A DNA stretch of 64,000 nucleotides from Phenylobacterium sp. Root700 (GTDB taxonomy: Bacteria > Pseudomonadota > Alphaproteobacteria > Caulobacterales > Caulobacteraceae). The stretch is taken from NCBI RefSeq assembly GCF_001429025.1, contig NZ_LMHT01000022.1, positions 124,001 through 188,000 on the forward strand, given 5' to 3'. The position numbers and the translations under genes were made by a program. The notes beneath the pieces were generated by a model. It made no database searches and was not told the DNA's origin. It saw nothing but the letters and a program-made list of their open reading frames with translations. This document shows positions 26,084 to 35,593 of the stretch, one piece after another (position 1 is the stretch's first letter; each line of letters starts with the position of its first letter).

Positions 26084-27694
26084 CTAGTTCACCCGGCGCG
26101 CCCGGCCGGCCCAGTACGGCTCGCGCAGCTCACGACGCAGGATCTTGCCCGAAGCGTTGCGCGGCAGCGCGGCGATGAAGTCGATGCTCTTGGGGGCCTT
26201 GAACGCGGCGATCCGGCCGCGTGCAAAGGCGATGATATCGTCAGGATCAGGCGACGTTCCGGGCTTTGCGACGACAATGGCCTTCACCGCCTCGCCCCAG
26301 GTGTCGTGCGGCACACCGATCACCGCCACCTCGGCGACGTCCGGGTGGCCGTAGACCGCGCTCTCCACCTCGGCCGGATAGATGTTTTCGGCGCCCGAGA
26401 TGATCATGTCCTTCACCCGGTCGTGGATGAACAGGTAGCCGTCTTCGTCCAGATAGCCGGCGTCGCCGGTGCGCAGCCAGCCGTCGTCGGCCATGGTGGC
26501 CTTGGTCGCCTCCGGCAGCCGCCAGTAGCCGGCCATGTTCGACACCGACCGCACCGCCACCTCGCCGACCTCATGGGGCGGCAGGCTTGCTCCCGCCTCG
26601 TCGACCACCTTCAGCTCGACCCCGGGCATCGGCAGGCCGGCCGCGCGCATCCGCGGCGTGCCGTTCGGATCGTGATCCTCCGGCGGCAGATAGACGATGG
26701 TGCCGCAGGTTTCGGTCATGCCGTACTGCTGGCAGAAACCGCAGCCGAAGATCTCCATGCACTCACGCAGCAGATCGAGCGGGATCGGGCTCGCCCCATA
26801 GAGGATGAACTTAAGGCGGCTGTAGTCCACCTCGCGGACACGCGGCTGGCGGACCACGATCTGCAGCGCCGCGGGCACCATGAACATCTTGGAGATCTGG
26901 TCGCGCTCGATGAAGTCCAGCACCTTGAAGGGATCGAACTCGCGCGCCACCACGCCCTTGGCGCCGTTGACCAGTCCGACGATCCCCCAGCCGGTGCCGC
27001 CGATATGGCCGACCGGCATGGCCACCAGGCTGATGTCGTCAGGCCCCCAGCGGTTCCAATCCATATTGGCGTCGGCCGCCTTGCGCCGACCGCCGAGGAT
27101 ATTCAGGTGGCTGAGCATCGCCCCCTTCGGCCGACCGGTCGTCCCGGAAGTGTAGAGCTGGACGGCGACCTCGTTTTCGCCGAGCGGCAGGTCGGGATCG
27201 GTCGCTGGTTGAGCATCCCGCCACGCCTCGTAGATTGGCCACCCTGAGCCGCCCGGCTCCATCGCCACGATCTTTACGCCGGGGAGATCGGGCGCGATCT
27301 GGAGCGCGCACTCGATCACTTCGGGGCCGACGAACAGCATCCGCGCCTGGGCGTCGCCGGCGATATAGGCCACCTCCGGCGGCGCCAGGCGCCAACCGAT
27401 CGGAGCCATGACCACGCCGATCTTCAGCGCCCCGAACAGCAGCTCGAAATAGTGGTCGCTGTTCTTGCCCAGATAGGCGATGCGATCGCCCTTCCCCAGC
27501 CCCTCGGCCAGCAGGGCCTGCGCCGCCTGGTTCGTCCGTTGGTCGAATTCGGCGAAACTGCTCTCCCGCCCCTCGAACACCAGAGCCGTCGCCGATGGTC
27601 GCCGCTGCGCATGATAGCGCGGCACGTCGCCCAGGGTCCGCATGGCCTCGAAATCGACGGGCTCCTGCGCGTGGTCGGTGATCGCGGATTCCAT
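26084..27694 (-). CDS. acyl-CoA synthetase (AMP-forming)
   Basis: 536-residue ANL-superfamily ligase that activates a carboxylic acid to its CoA thioester. The AMP-binding motif is LYTSGTTGRPKGAML; the later motifs QQYGMTETCG, WLRTGDAGYLDEDG and the C-terminal catalytic Lys (RNASGKILRREL) are all present. The start is ATG 27694 with GAGG upstream, 11 bases after the acyl-CoA dehydrogenase stop. Last gene of the TonB receptor operon. The acid is unknown. Confidence 0.92.
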   Translation of the reverse strand: MESAITDHAQEPVDFEAMRTLGDVPRYHAQRRPSATALVFEGRESSFAEFDQRTNQAAQALLAEGLGKGDRIAYLGKNSDHYFELLFGALKIGVVMAPIGWRLAPPEVAYIAGDAQARMLFVGPEVIECALQIAPDLPGVKIVAMEPGGSGWPIYEAWRDAQPATDPDLPLGENEVAVQLYTSGTTGRPKGAMLSHLNILGGRRKAADANMDWNRWGPDDISLVAMPVGHIGGTGWGIVGLVNGAKGVVAREFDPFKVLDFIERDQISKMFMVPAALQIVVRQPRVREVDYSRLKFILYGASPIPLDLLRECMEIFGCGFCQQYGMTETCGTIVYLPPEDHDPNGTPRMRAAGLPMPGVELKVVDEAGASLPPHEVGEVAVRSVSNMAGYWRLPEATKATMADDGWLRTGDAGYLDEDGYLFIHDRVKDMIISGAENIYPAEVESAVYGHPDVAEVAVIGVPHDTWGEAVKAIVVAKPGTSPDPDDIIAFARGRIAAFKAPKSIDFIAALPRNASGKILRRELREPYWAGRARRVN

Positions 27695-27705
27695 GGGCGA
27701 CGTCC

Positions 27706-28890
27706 TCAAAGTCCCAACACCAGACGGGCGATGATATCCCGCTGGATCTCGTTTGAACCGCCATAGATCGAGGCGGCGCGGTCGTTCAGATATCGGGGCA
27801 TGGCGGTCAGCGCCGCGTCCGGTCCGATCGGTGGAATGTTCGAGCCCGGCTCACGCGCCGCAGGCTGATCGGCGGCGGCGTAGACCCCGGCGGTCTCCAG
27901 CATCAGTTCGTCCAGCAGCTGCAGGGTTTCGCCGCCCTGCGTCTTGAGCATCGACGAGGCCGGCCCAGGATTGGCGCCCGACGCCAGCGCCGCCAGGATG
28001 CGCTGCTCAGCGATCTCGATGGCGGTGAGCTGGATCTCGGCGGCCGCCAGCCTGGCCCTGAATGCAGGTTCGGCCAACAGCCCGGCCTCGGCCGCCACCG
28101 TCCGCACCCGGCCGAGCATCACCTTGAGCCCAGGCGAGGCCCCGCCGCCGCGTTCGAACTCCAACAGGTACTTGGCGACGGTCCAGCCCTTGTTCTCCTC
28201 GCCGACCCGGCCGGAAACCGGGACCCGGACGTCCTCGAAGAAGACCTCGTTGACCTCATGCTCGCCAGCCAGGGTGATGATCGGGCGCACCCGGATGCCC
28301 GGCGTCGCCATATCCAGCAGCAGGAAGGTGATGCCGGCCTGCGGCTTGCCCGTGGTGTCGGTGCGGACCAGGCAGAACATCCGATTGGCCCATTGGGCGT
28401 GGGTGGTCCACAGCTTGGAGCCCGACAGCACGTAGTCGTCGCCGTCACGAACCGCGCGCAGTCCCAGCGAGGCGAGATCGGAGCCGGCCTGCGGCTCCGA
28501 ATAGCCCTGGCACCAATAGTCCTCGCCCGAGAGGATGCGGGGCAGGAAGTGCGCCTTCTGCTCCGCCGTCCCGAACCCCATGATCACCGGGCCAACCATG
28601 CGCAGGCCCATGGGCGCGAGGCTAGGCGCCCCGGCCCGCGCGCATTCGGCGGCGAAGATGTGCCGCTGCATCTCGTTCCAGCCGGGCCCGCCGTATTCGA
28701 CCGGCCAACTGGGCGCCGCCCAGCCCCTGGCGTGCAGGATCTTCTGCCAGGGCAGGCTGTAGCGCTTGTCCATGAAGACGCTGGTGGCGCGGCGTCCGGC
28801 CTCACGCAGTTCGGGCGTCAGCGAGGCCTCGAGGAAGCTGCGCACCTCGTCACGGAACGCAGCCTCCTGACTGGTGAGGTCGAGATTCAC
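27706..28890 (-). CDS. acyl-CoA dehydrogenase
   Basis: 394-residue flavoenzyme introducing a double bond alpha-beta to a CoA thioester. Family signatures: WCQGYSEPQAGSDLASL, GSKLWTTHAQWA and the C-terminal IYGGSNEIQRDIIARLVLG. The N-terminal GWAAPSWPVEYGGPGWNEMQ is common in dehydrogenases of terpenoid, steroid or branched-acid pathways (inference). It lies 11 bases after the TonB receptor stop and 11 before the ligase start, so one operon. Confidence 0.93.
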   Translation of the reverse strand: MNLDLTSQEAAFRDEVRSFLEASLTPELREAGRRATSVFMDKRYSLPWQKILHARGWAAPSWPVEYGGPGWNEMQRHIFAAECARAGAPSLAPMGLRMVGPVIMGFGTAEQKAHFLPRILSGEDYWCQGYSEPQAGSDLASLGLRAVRDGDDYVLSGSKLWTTHAQWANRMFCLVRTDTTGKPQAGITFLLLDMATPGIRVRPIITLAGEHEVNEVFFEDVRVPVSGRVGEENKGWTVAKYLLEFERGGGASPGLKVMLGRVRTVAAEAGLLAEPAFRARLAAAEIQLTAIEIAEQRILAALASGANPGPASSMLKTQGGETLQLLDELMLETAGVYAAADQPAAREPGSNIPPIGPDAALTAMPRYLNDRAASIYGGSNEIQRDIIARLVLGL

Positions 28891-28901
28891 CGATGCGACC
28901 T

Positions 28902-31268
28902 CTAGAACCGCGCCCGGAGCGTCACCCCATAGGTCCGTGGCGGCGCCAGGAAGGTCGCGAAGGTCCCCGTCTGCAACGGCTGATCAACGACCACCTGATT
29001 GTAGTCCTCGTCGGTCAGGTTCTGCGACCAGAGCTCGGCGGACCAGCGCTCGTCCGCCGAGCCCACCACAAGGCGCGCATTGACCAGGGTCATCGGCTTC
29101 TGGGACTTCATCGGATCGAGGTTGGACCCGGTGTTGTACTCCGAGGTGTATTTGGCCGAGAGGCTGGCCCGGAATTCCAGGTTGTCGCCGATCGGCCTCT
29201 TGTAGCTGGCCGTACCCGCCGCCGACCAAAGCGGCGCATAGGACAGGCGGCTGTTCGGCAGCCGCGGCGAGATGCCGGCCGGCGGGGCGAAGTCGCCGAA
29301 TTGAGTTTCGGCGTAGGTGACGCCGCCTGAGAAGCTCAGGCCCTCCAGCGGCGTGCGCCACATCAGGTCGAGGTCGACGCCGCGCGACACCACCTCCGGG
29401 ATCGAGGCCACCAGCCAGCTGATCCCCGTATAGGTGTTGAGCTGGAAGTCCTCGTAGGTCTGATGGAACAGGGTTGCGTTGGCGACCAGGCCATATCCCG
29501 CCGTGTTGGTCTTCACCCCCAGCTCATAGCTGGTCACCGTCTCGGCCGGGAAGCCGGTGTTGGGGTCGATCACCCCGATGGCCTTGCGCGAGCGGTCCAG
29601 GTTGAAGCCGCCGCTCTTGAAGCCCTCGGCGTAGGACGCATAGGCCATCACCCCTTCATTGAAGCGGTAGCTGCCTTTCAAGGTGCCGCTCCACCGGCCT
29701 TCGCCGGCGTCCTGGTGGGTGACGATGTTGTTGAAGGCTGGATCGGAGTGCGGGGCGCAGATCGCCGCGCGGGCCCCCGCAGGGATCGGTCGCACGATGG
29801 CGGCGGCGCAGGCGGCCGCGGGAACCGAGTTGGTGTAGTGGCTCTCGACGGTCTTCTCATCGTCGGAGTAGCGCAGGCCGAGCGTCAGCTCGAAGGCGTC
29901 CGTCACCTTCCAGCTGTTGTTGGTGAACAGCGCCCAGCCTTTCGAGGTGTGGTCGAAGCTGTCACGCGGTCCTTGGCCGGCGGGGAAGTTCGTCCCGACC
30001 GGAAGGCCGGTCAGGGCCGACACCGCGGCCGGATTGGCGCCGCCCGACAGCAGCAGGCTGAAATAGGTTTCATACGCGCTGCCGAATGTCGTCGTGGCCT
30101 GCGCCCTCAACGTCTCGTCCGAATAGAACGCTCCGACCAGCCAGTTCAGGTTCTCAGTCGCCCCGGCCAGTCGCACTTCCTGGGAGAAGGCCTTGATTTC
30201 GCTGAAGCTGGAGCCGTCGGCCGAGCGATACCAGATGTCCGCCGACGAGAAGTCGATGTCCGACCCATTCTCCGCTCGCCAATCGCGGAAAGCGGTGATC
30301 GAGGTCAGCGAAACGTCCTCGTTGATGTTCCAGTCGAGCTGGGCCGACACGCCCTTGTCGGTGATCTTCGATCCCATGTCCCGGTTGGCGTGGGCCACCC
30401 GCGCATAGGGATTGGCCGGGCGCATGACGCCGGCGTCGGCGGCCAGCGCGTCGACCAGGGCCGCGGTCGGCCCGGCCACGGTGACGAAGTTGACGCAGCA
30501 GTGCTCGTCGCGCTTAGAGAAGTCGGCCAGGAGCTTCACCACGACGGCGCTGGTCGGTTCGATCAGCAGCTGTCCGCGCACGGTGTAATAGTTCTGGTCG
30601 GTGTCGTCGGTGCGGGTACGGGGACCGGCGCCGGTCAGCACGTGGGCGAAACCGTCCCGCTCGCGCTTGGCGACATAGATCCGGCCGGCCATGACGTCGC
30701 CGGCGATCGGCCCCGTCACGCTGGCGGCCAGGCCGCGAGCGCCATGGTTGCCGTAAGTCACCTCACCGTTGGCGCCGAAGTCGAACGACGGCGGCTTGGT
30801 GATGACGTTGATCACGCCGGCCGAGGTGTTCTTGCCAAACAGCGTGCCCTGCGGGCCTTTCAGGATCTCGACGCGCTCCAACTCGCCAAGGTCGCCAAAC
30901 GCCACGCCGCTGCGCGAGCGGTAAACGCCGTCGATAACCGTACCGACCGACGACTCCAGGCCCGGGTTGTCGCCGATGGTCCCGACGCCGCGGATCCGGG
31001 CCGAGGTTTGGGCCTCGCTGGTCGATGAGGTGACGCTGAGGCCAGGGGCCAGGACCTGAAGATCCTTGATGTCGCGGACGCCGGCGTCCTGCAACTGGCG
31101 CTGAGGCAGGGTGGTGACGACAATCGGAACGTCCTGGAGGTTCTGTTCCCGCTTCTGTGCGGTGACCACCAATTCGGCGACCGTTCCCTGATCCTGGGCC
31201 AACGCCGGGCTCGCCGCGCAGGCGGCCGCCAGAATCGCCCACGAGGCGGTGCGCATCATGTGTCTCAT
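28902..31268 (-). CDS. TonB-dependent receptor of the acyl-CoA operon
   Basis: 788-residue outer-membrane receptor. Signal peptide (cleaved near ALAQ), TonB box region ELVVTAQKR, plug domain with VEILKGPQGTLFGKNTSAGVINVITK, and a 22-strand barrel ending in the aromatic RTYGVTLRARF. It leads an operon with acyl-CoA dehydrogenase and acyl-CoA ligase, so the imported compound is probably a hydrophobic acid (sterol-, terpene- or lipid-like; inference). Divergent from a LuxR-type regulator. Confidence 0.93.
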   Translation of the reverse strand: MRHMMRTASWAILAAACAASPALAQDQGTVAELVVTAQKREQNLQDVPIVVTTLPQRQLQDAGVRDIKDLQVLAPGLSVTSSTSEAQTSARIRGVGTIGDNPGLESSVGTVIDGVYRSRSGVAFGDLGELERVEILKGPQGTLFGKNTSAGVINVITKPPSFDFGANGEVTYGNHGARGLAASVTGPIAGDVMAGRIYVAKRERDGFAHVLTGAGPRTRTDDTDQNYYTVRGQLLIEPTSAVVVKLLADFSKRDEHCCVNFVTVAGPTAALVDALAADAGVMRPANPYARVAHANRDMGSKITDKGVSAQLDWNINEDVSLTSITAFRDWRAENGSDIDFSSADIWYRSADGSSFSEIKAFSQEVRLAGATENLNWLVGAFYSDETLRAQATTTFGSAYETYFSLLLSGGANPAAVSALTGLPVGTNFPAGQGPRDSFDHTSKGWALFTNNSWKVTDAFELTLGLRYSDDEKTVESHYTNSVPAAACAAAIVRPIPAGARAAICAPHSDPAFNNIVTHQDAGEGRWSGTLKGSYRFNEGVMAYASYAEGFKSGGFNLDRSRKAIGVIDPNTGFPAETVTSYELGVKTNTAGYGLVANATLFHQTYEDFQLNTYTGISWLVASIPEVVSRGVDLDLMWRTPLEGLSFSGGVTYAETQFGDFAPPAGISPRLPNSRLSYAPLWSAAGTASYKRPIGDNLEFRASLSAKYTSEYNTGSNLDPMKSQKPMTLVNARLVVGSADERWSAELWSQNLTDEDYNQVVVDQPLQTGTFATFLAPPRTYGVTLRARF

Positions 31269-31419
31269 CTTCTCTCCCCAGACCGCCCTTTGATGGACGG
31301 CTTTGTTCTGTCGTCACGAACACCGGTGACGCTGCCATCGATGGTTGCGGAAGCGGGCGGAGAACTACAAGCTAGCGGAAGTGATAGGGTCGCCTCCGCG
31401 ATCTGGGATTTGGCGGACC

Positions 31420-32178
31420 ATGACGAGCACGACGCCGCAGGCCGAGCAGGAATTGGTGCGAGCCTTGGCCGTGCAGGTCCGCGATCTGGGCTTGAGGATC
31501 GGCCTGCCCTACATCGCGGTCAGCGCCGATATTGGCGACCCCGAGCCGGTGCGCGACGCCGACGGCGTACCCTTCGCCGAGACCCTGTTCCGGTGGTTGG
31601 ATCCGGCCCTGCACTATTGGAAGGACCGCAGCTTCGCCCTGCGCTCGCCCTTCGTGTTCGCCGCGAGACATGTAGCCGAGCCGTTCTTCTTCGCAGACGG
31701 GCGTTTTGGGACCTGGCGCCCGGCGCCGCGACTGGAACGCCTTGAAGCTATCCAGTCCCCAGATCGCGTCGTGGTCGGAACCGCCATCGTGGCGCCGGCC
31801 CATCTGCCCGGCGGGGTGATCGGCGCCGTGGTTTGGGCCTCGCCGGAAGTCTTCGACATCCGCCCGACCTTCGAGCGTGAAGCGGCTGGTCTTCACGCCC
31901 TCGCGCTGCGTTGGCTGGCCGCCTACAACGACCTGGGCGTGGCGGCCGGCTCAGAGATGGTCCGGCTGACCCGGCGTGAGATCCAGTGCCTGAAATGGGC
32001 CGCCGACGGAAAGACCGACGCCGACATCGGGCAGATCATGAAGATCTCAACGCCGACGGTCCGCTTCCACATGCGCAACGCCGCCGACAAGATGGGGGTG
32101 GCCGGCCGTCCGCAGGCCGTCCACCACGCCACTACCCTCGGTTATATCGGCGAGCGCAAAAGTCGCAGCCGAGCCTAG
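31420..32178 (+). CDS. LuxR-type regulator (solo)
   Basis: 252-residue regulator. The C-terminal LuxR helix-turn-helix is clear: LTRREIQCLKWAADGKTDADIG, then STPTVRFHMRNAADKMGV. The N-terminal ~170 residues look like a diverged autoinducer-binding fold (WLDPALHYWKDRSFALRSPFVF), but canonical AHL contacts could not be assigned with confidence. ATG 31420 is preferred over a TTG at 31345. No LuxI-type synthase is in the window. It is divergent from the TonB receptor operon, whose substrate it may sense. The stop overlaps that of the MFS gene in a shared CTAG. Confidence 0.85.
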   Translation: MTSTTPQAEQELVRALAVQVRDLGLRIGLPYIAVSADIGDPEPVRDADGVPFAETLFRWLDPALHYWKDRSFALRSPFVFAARHVAEPFFFADGRFGTWRPAPRLERLEAIQSPDRVVVGTAIVAPAHLPGGVIGAVVWASPEVFDIRPTFEREAAGLHALALRWLAAYNDLGVAAGSEMVRLTRREIQCLKWAADGKTDADIGQIMKISTPTVRFHMRNAADKMGVAGRPQAVHHATTLGYIGERKSRSRA

Positions 32179-33470
32179 ACCTCCGCCGCGGACCGGCGGC
32201 AGAGGAAGCCGTAAATCGCGATCCAGATGTAGCAGGCCGCCGGAACCAGCAGCGCGATGCTCAGGCCGGCCTTGTCCGCGACCAGGCCGGTGAGCAGCGG
32301 GATGATCGCCCCGCCGACGATGGCCAGGCAGAGCAGGCCCGAGCCCTGGGGCGTGTCATCGCCCAGGCCCTCGATGGCCAGGGTGAAGATGGTCGGGAAC
32401 ATGACCGAGTTGCACAGCCCGATGGCGATGATCGCCACAGCCGAGACCATGCCCGCCGTGCCCGCCGAGGTGCAGGCCAACAGGCCAGCTCCAATCGCGC
32501 AGGCCCCCAGCACCAGGCCGGCCGGAACCTTGCGCATCACCGCCGAGCCGATGAACCGCCCGACCATGGCGCCGCCCCAATAGAGCGCGACCAGTTGGCC
32601 TGCCGTGGCGGCGACAGCGCCCAGGGTCTTGTCCAGCATCAGGTAGCTGATCATCACCGAGCCGATCGAGACCTCGGCGCCGACATAGACAAAAATTGAC
32701 ACCGCCCCGAGCGCCAGACGAGGACGCTTCAGCAGTGCGAAGTTGAACCCGCCGCCGACTTCGCTGGCCGAGGATGGCGCGGCCGGCGAGCGGCGCAGCA
32801 GCCAGAACACGACCGCGAGGACAACGAGCACCGAGGCGATCCCGAGGAACGGCAGTTGAACCGCATGAGCCTCGGCCTTGCGATAGGCTTCCAGCACGGC
32901 GGGCGCCACCTTGGCCGCGTCGGGGTGCTCGACCCCGCTCTTGAGGATCAGGGCCGCGCCGACCAGCGGGCCGACCGTGGTGCCGAGCGAGTTGAACGCC
33001 TGGGCGAGGTTGAGCCGCGAGTGCGACGTCTCCGGCGTGCCGAGCAGCGCGATCAGCGGGTTGGCGGCCACCTGCAGGGTGGTGATCCCCGCGGCCATCA
33101 CGAACAGCGCCGCCAGGAAGGCCGGATAGAGGCCCAGCTGCGCGGCCGGCGCGAACATCAGGCACCCCGCCGCCATCACGATCAGGCCGACCACGATCTG
33201 GCGGAAATAGCCGATCCTTGACAGCAGCAGGCTCGCCGGGATCGAGAACACCAGATAGCCGAGGAAGAAGGCGAACTGCGTCAGCATCGCCTCGGCGTAG
33301 TTGAGCTGGAACAGCCCCTTGAGCTTCGGGATCAAGGTGTCGATCAGGACTGTCGCAAAGCCCCAGGCGAAGAACAGCGCCACCACCAAGGGCGCCACCC
33401 GCGCCGCCGCCGAGGCGCTGTGTGTCCCAACCGCCGCCGCAGCGCGACGAATATCCAGGGGCTGTTCCAA
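32175..33470 (-). CDS. FucP-like sugar:H+ symporter (MFS)
   Basis: About 431 residues, 12 membrane segments, of the fucose/glucose/galactose permease family. FFAWGFATVLIDTLIPKLK, ANPLIALLGT, LNLAQAFNSLGTTVGPL and the later YVGAEVSIGSVMISYL are family hallmarks. The start is unusual: a TTG at 33470 has GGCGGAGGAA just upstream, stronger than the GTG at 33491 that almost touches the GH3 stop. Co-transcribed with GH3 and likely imports the glucose it releases (inference). Confidence 0.9.
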   Translation of the reverse strand: MEQPLDIRRAAAAVGTHSASAAARVAPLVVALFFAWGFATVLIDTLIPKLKGLFQLNYAEAMLTQFAFFLGYLVFSIPASLLLSRIGYFRQIVVGLIVMAAGCLMFAPAAQLGLYPAFLAALFVMAAGITTLQVAANPLIALLGTPETSHSRLNLAQAFNSLGTTVGPLVGAALILKSGVEHPDAAKVAPAVLEAYRKAEAHAVQLPFLGIASVLVVLAVVFWLLRRSPAAPSSASEVGGGFNFALLKRPRLALGAVSIFVYVGAEVSIGSVMISYLMLDKTLGAVAATAGQLVALYWGGAMVGRFIGSAVMRKVPAGLVLGACAIGAGLLACTSAGTAGMVSAVAIIAIGLCNSVMFPTIFTLAIEGLGDDTPQGSGLLCLAIVGGAIIPLLTGLVADKAGLSIALLVPAACYIWIAIYGFLCRRSAAEV

Positions 33471-33492
33471 GCCGTTTCCTCCGCCGATCACT

Positions 33493-35454
33493 TTACTGGG
33501 TCAGTCCGTAGCCGAACCGATAAAGCGGTGCGGCGCTGTCATAAGGTTTGTCGCTCGCCTGGGACTGCACCGCAGCCATCGACGAGGGCAGTTCGAAGGG
33601 CAGACGCCCCTGCGCCTTGGCCTTGCCCATCAGGACGTCAAGCAGAGCCGCGTCGCTGACCCCGAAGTCGCCGATCAGAACGCTGGCGCGATCCTTGACC
33701 CCGGTCAGGATGGCCGGCCGATCGAGGAAGACGCTGACGATGGTCGGGACCTTCGCGCTCGCCTGCTTGATCGCCTCATAGTCCGCCGCGCCGTCCTTGA
33801 AGTCGAGATCACCCTCGTGCTGCATCAGGCCGAACAGATAGTTCGGATGGAGCATCTGGTGCGGCGCGCCAGTGCGGATGATGGCGACGTCGGCCTTATC
33901 CGGGCTGTCGACAACCACCAGGCCGCGAGCAGCGGCGATCTTGGCGTCCAGGCCCTGCAGATAGACCTTCTTGCCCGCCGTCAGCGGCAGGACGCCGTTC
34001 TTCTTTTCAAGCAGCACCAGCGAGCGAGCCTGGGCCGCCTCGCCCTCGGCCTGGAACGCCGGCGAGCCGACGATCCGTCCAGCCCGGGCCGGATCGACAT
34101 AGGGATTTTCGAACAGGCCCTGCTCGAATTTCTGGACCAGGATCCGCTTCACCGACTGGTCGAGCCGCGCCTCCGTCGCCTGCCCCGACTTGACGATCCC
34201 GACCAGCAGCTCGGAATTTTCCGTGCCGCCGAACTGGTCGACCCCGGCGCCCAGCGCCTTGGCGAAGCGCTGGGTCTCGGTCAGATCATCGACGCCCCAG
34301 GGCATGCCGATCACCGGCGGCTGGCCAGCCTTCCACTCGCCGCGGCAGGCCGCCGGGCAATCGTTGGTGATCGCCCAATCGGAGAGAATGACTCCGTTGA
34401 AGCCGTACTTGCCGCGCAGCAGATCGGTCAGCAGGTACTTGTTGAAGCCCGCCCCCACCTGCTCCACCGGCTTGCCGTCGATGCTCAGGTTTTCAAGGAT
34501 CGAATAGGTCGGCATGACGCCCGCCGCCTTGGCGGCGAAGGCGCCTTCGAACGGCTTGACGTGATAGGCGAAGTTCCCGCCCGGGAAGGTCGCGTAGCGG
34601 CCATAGGGACTGTGGCTGTCCCAGCCCTCCTTGGCCGCGCCATACCCGACCCAGTGCTTGACCACGGCGACGACGCTGTCCTTGGACAGGCCGTTCTCGC
34701 CGGCCTGGAACCCGGCCACATAGGCCCGGACCATGCGCGAGGCCAGGTCGGCGTCCTCGCCGAACGTGCCGGTGATCCGCGACCAGCGCGGTTCGGTGGC
34801 CAGGTCGGCCTGCGGCGACAGCGCCACATGGATGCCGGTCGCGCGGTATTCCTGCCGCGCCACATCCCCAAAGCGGCGCATCAAGGCGTCATCGCCGATC
34901 GCGGCGAAGCCCAGGCTCTCCGGCCATTTCGAGAAGCCGCCCGAGTCGACGCCCGCGCCGGCTGTAGATTGGAAGTGATTACGCGGATCGGTGCTGATGG
35001 TCGCGGGCACGCCGAGCCGGGTCTGCTCCGCCAGGGCCTGCAACTTGTTGTTCTCTTCGGCGATCGCCGGCCCCGAGCCGCTGAGGCGGGTGATGAAGCT
35101 GGAGACCCGCTTCTCGTTGATCAGTTTGGCCGCGCCTTCGAAATCATAGTGCTCGCCAGACCCGAACGTGTTGCCGGGGGCCGGCACGGTGCCGTGCATC
35201 ATGGTTCCGGCCTTCTCGTCGAGCGTCATCCGCCCCACGAGATCGTTGGCGCGCGCCTGCGGCGTCAGCCGCCAGTCTTCATAGGGTTCGAGCTTGCCGC
35301 TGCGGTTGAGGTCCTTGAAGGACAAACCATCGACGGTGAGCTTGGCCGCCGAGCGCGCGCCAAGATCCGGCTGCGTGGCCGCCTGGCCCTGAGCCGGGAT
35401 CGACGACAAGGCCGCCAGCGCCGCCCATGCGTATCCGATCCGCCGTACGTTCAT
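33493..35454 (-). CDS. GH3 family beta-glucosidase-like hydrolase (short form)
   Basis: 653-residue periplasmic GH3 enzyme with a signal peptide (to AQGQA). Conserved elements: MTLDEKAGTMMHG, SFITRL, VVAVVKHWVGYG and the nucleophile Asp in FNGVILSDWAITND. A C-terminal (alpha/beta)6 domain is present (RSLVLLEKKNGVLPL), but the terminal fibronectin-III domain of BglX-type enzymes is lacking. ATG 35454 follows GGGAGGG. A LacI-island operator core lies 129 bases upstream, overlapping the glk stop. Operon with the FucP-like transporter. Likely acts on a beta-glucoside; linkage unknown. Confidence 0.9.
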   Translation of the reverse strand: MNVRRIGYAWAALAALSSIPAQGQAATQPDLGARSAAKLTVDGLSFKDLNRSGKLEPYEDWRLTPQARANDLVGRMTLDEKAGTMMHGTVPAPGNTFGSGEHYDFEGAAKLINEKRVSSFITRLSGSGPAIAEENNKLQALAEQTRLGVPATISTDPRNHFQSTAGAGVDSGGFSKWPESLGFAAIGDDALMRRFGDVARQEYRATGIHVALSPQADLATEPRWSRITGTFGEDADLASRMVRAYVAGFQAGENGLSKDSVVAVVKHWVGYGAAKEGWDSHSPYGRYATFPGGNFAYHVKPFEGAFAAKAAGVMPTYSILENLSIDGKPVEQVGAGFNKYLLTDLLRGKYGFNGVILSDWAITNDCPAACRGEWKAGQPPVIGMPWGVDDLTETQRFAKALGAGVDQFGGTENSELLVGIVKSGQATEARLDQSVKRILVQKFEQGLFENPYVDPARAGRIVGSPAFQAEGEAAQARSLVLLEKKNGVLPLTAGKKVYLQGLDAKIAAARGLVVVDSPDKADVAIIRTGAPHQMLHPNYLFGLMQHEGDLDFKDGAADYEAIKQASAKVPTIVSVFLDRPAILTGVKDRASVLIGDFGVSDAALLDVLMGKAKAQGRLPFELPSSMAAVQSQASDKPYDSAAPLYRFGYGLTQ

Positions 35455-35582
35455 TTCGCCCTCCCCGTTTTTTCTTTCGTCCGCCCAGGGCCCTGAAAAA
35501 GGGCGGCGGGCTCGGCCTTGATCCGAACCCGCCAGTGCCGCGTGGGTGACGCGAATATTTCCAGCAGAGCACACGCTACTGT

Positions 35583-35593
35583 TAACGTTGTCA
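35583..35593 (-). promoter_or_regulatory. LacI-type operator core, GH3 promoter
   Basis: TAACGTTGTCA, identical at five sites of the island. On the minus strand it reads TTGACAACGTTA, so it overlaps a TTGACA -35 hexamer pointing at the GH3 gene. The last three bases are also the TGA stop of glk. Confidence 0.7.

Noticed and set aside
33471-33491. GTG 33491 as start of the FucP-like gene
   Set aside because: It lies one base past the upstream stop without a ribosome site; TTG 33470 has GGCGGAGGAA directly upstream. Kept only as an alternative.
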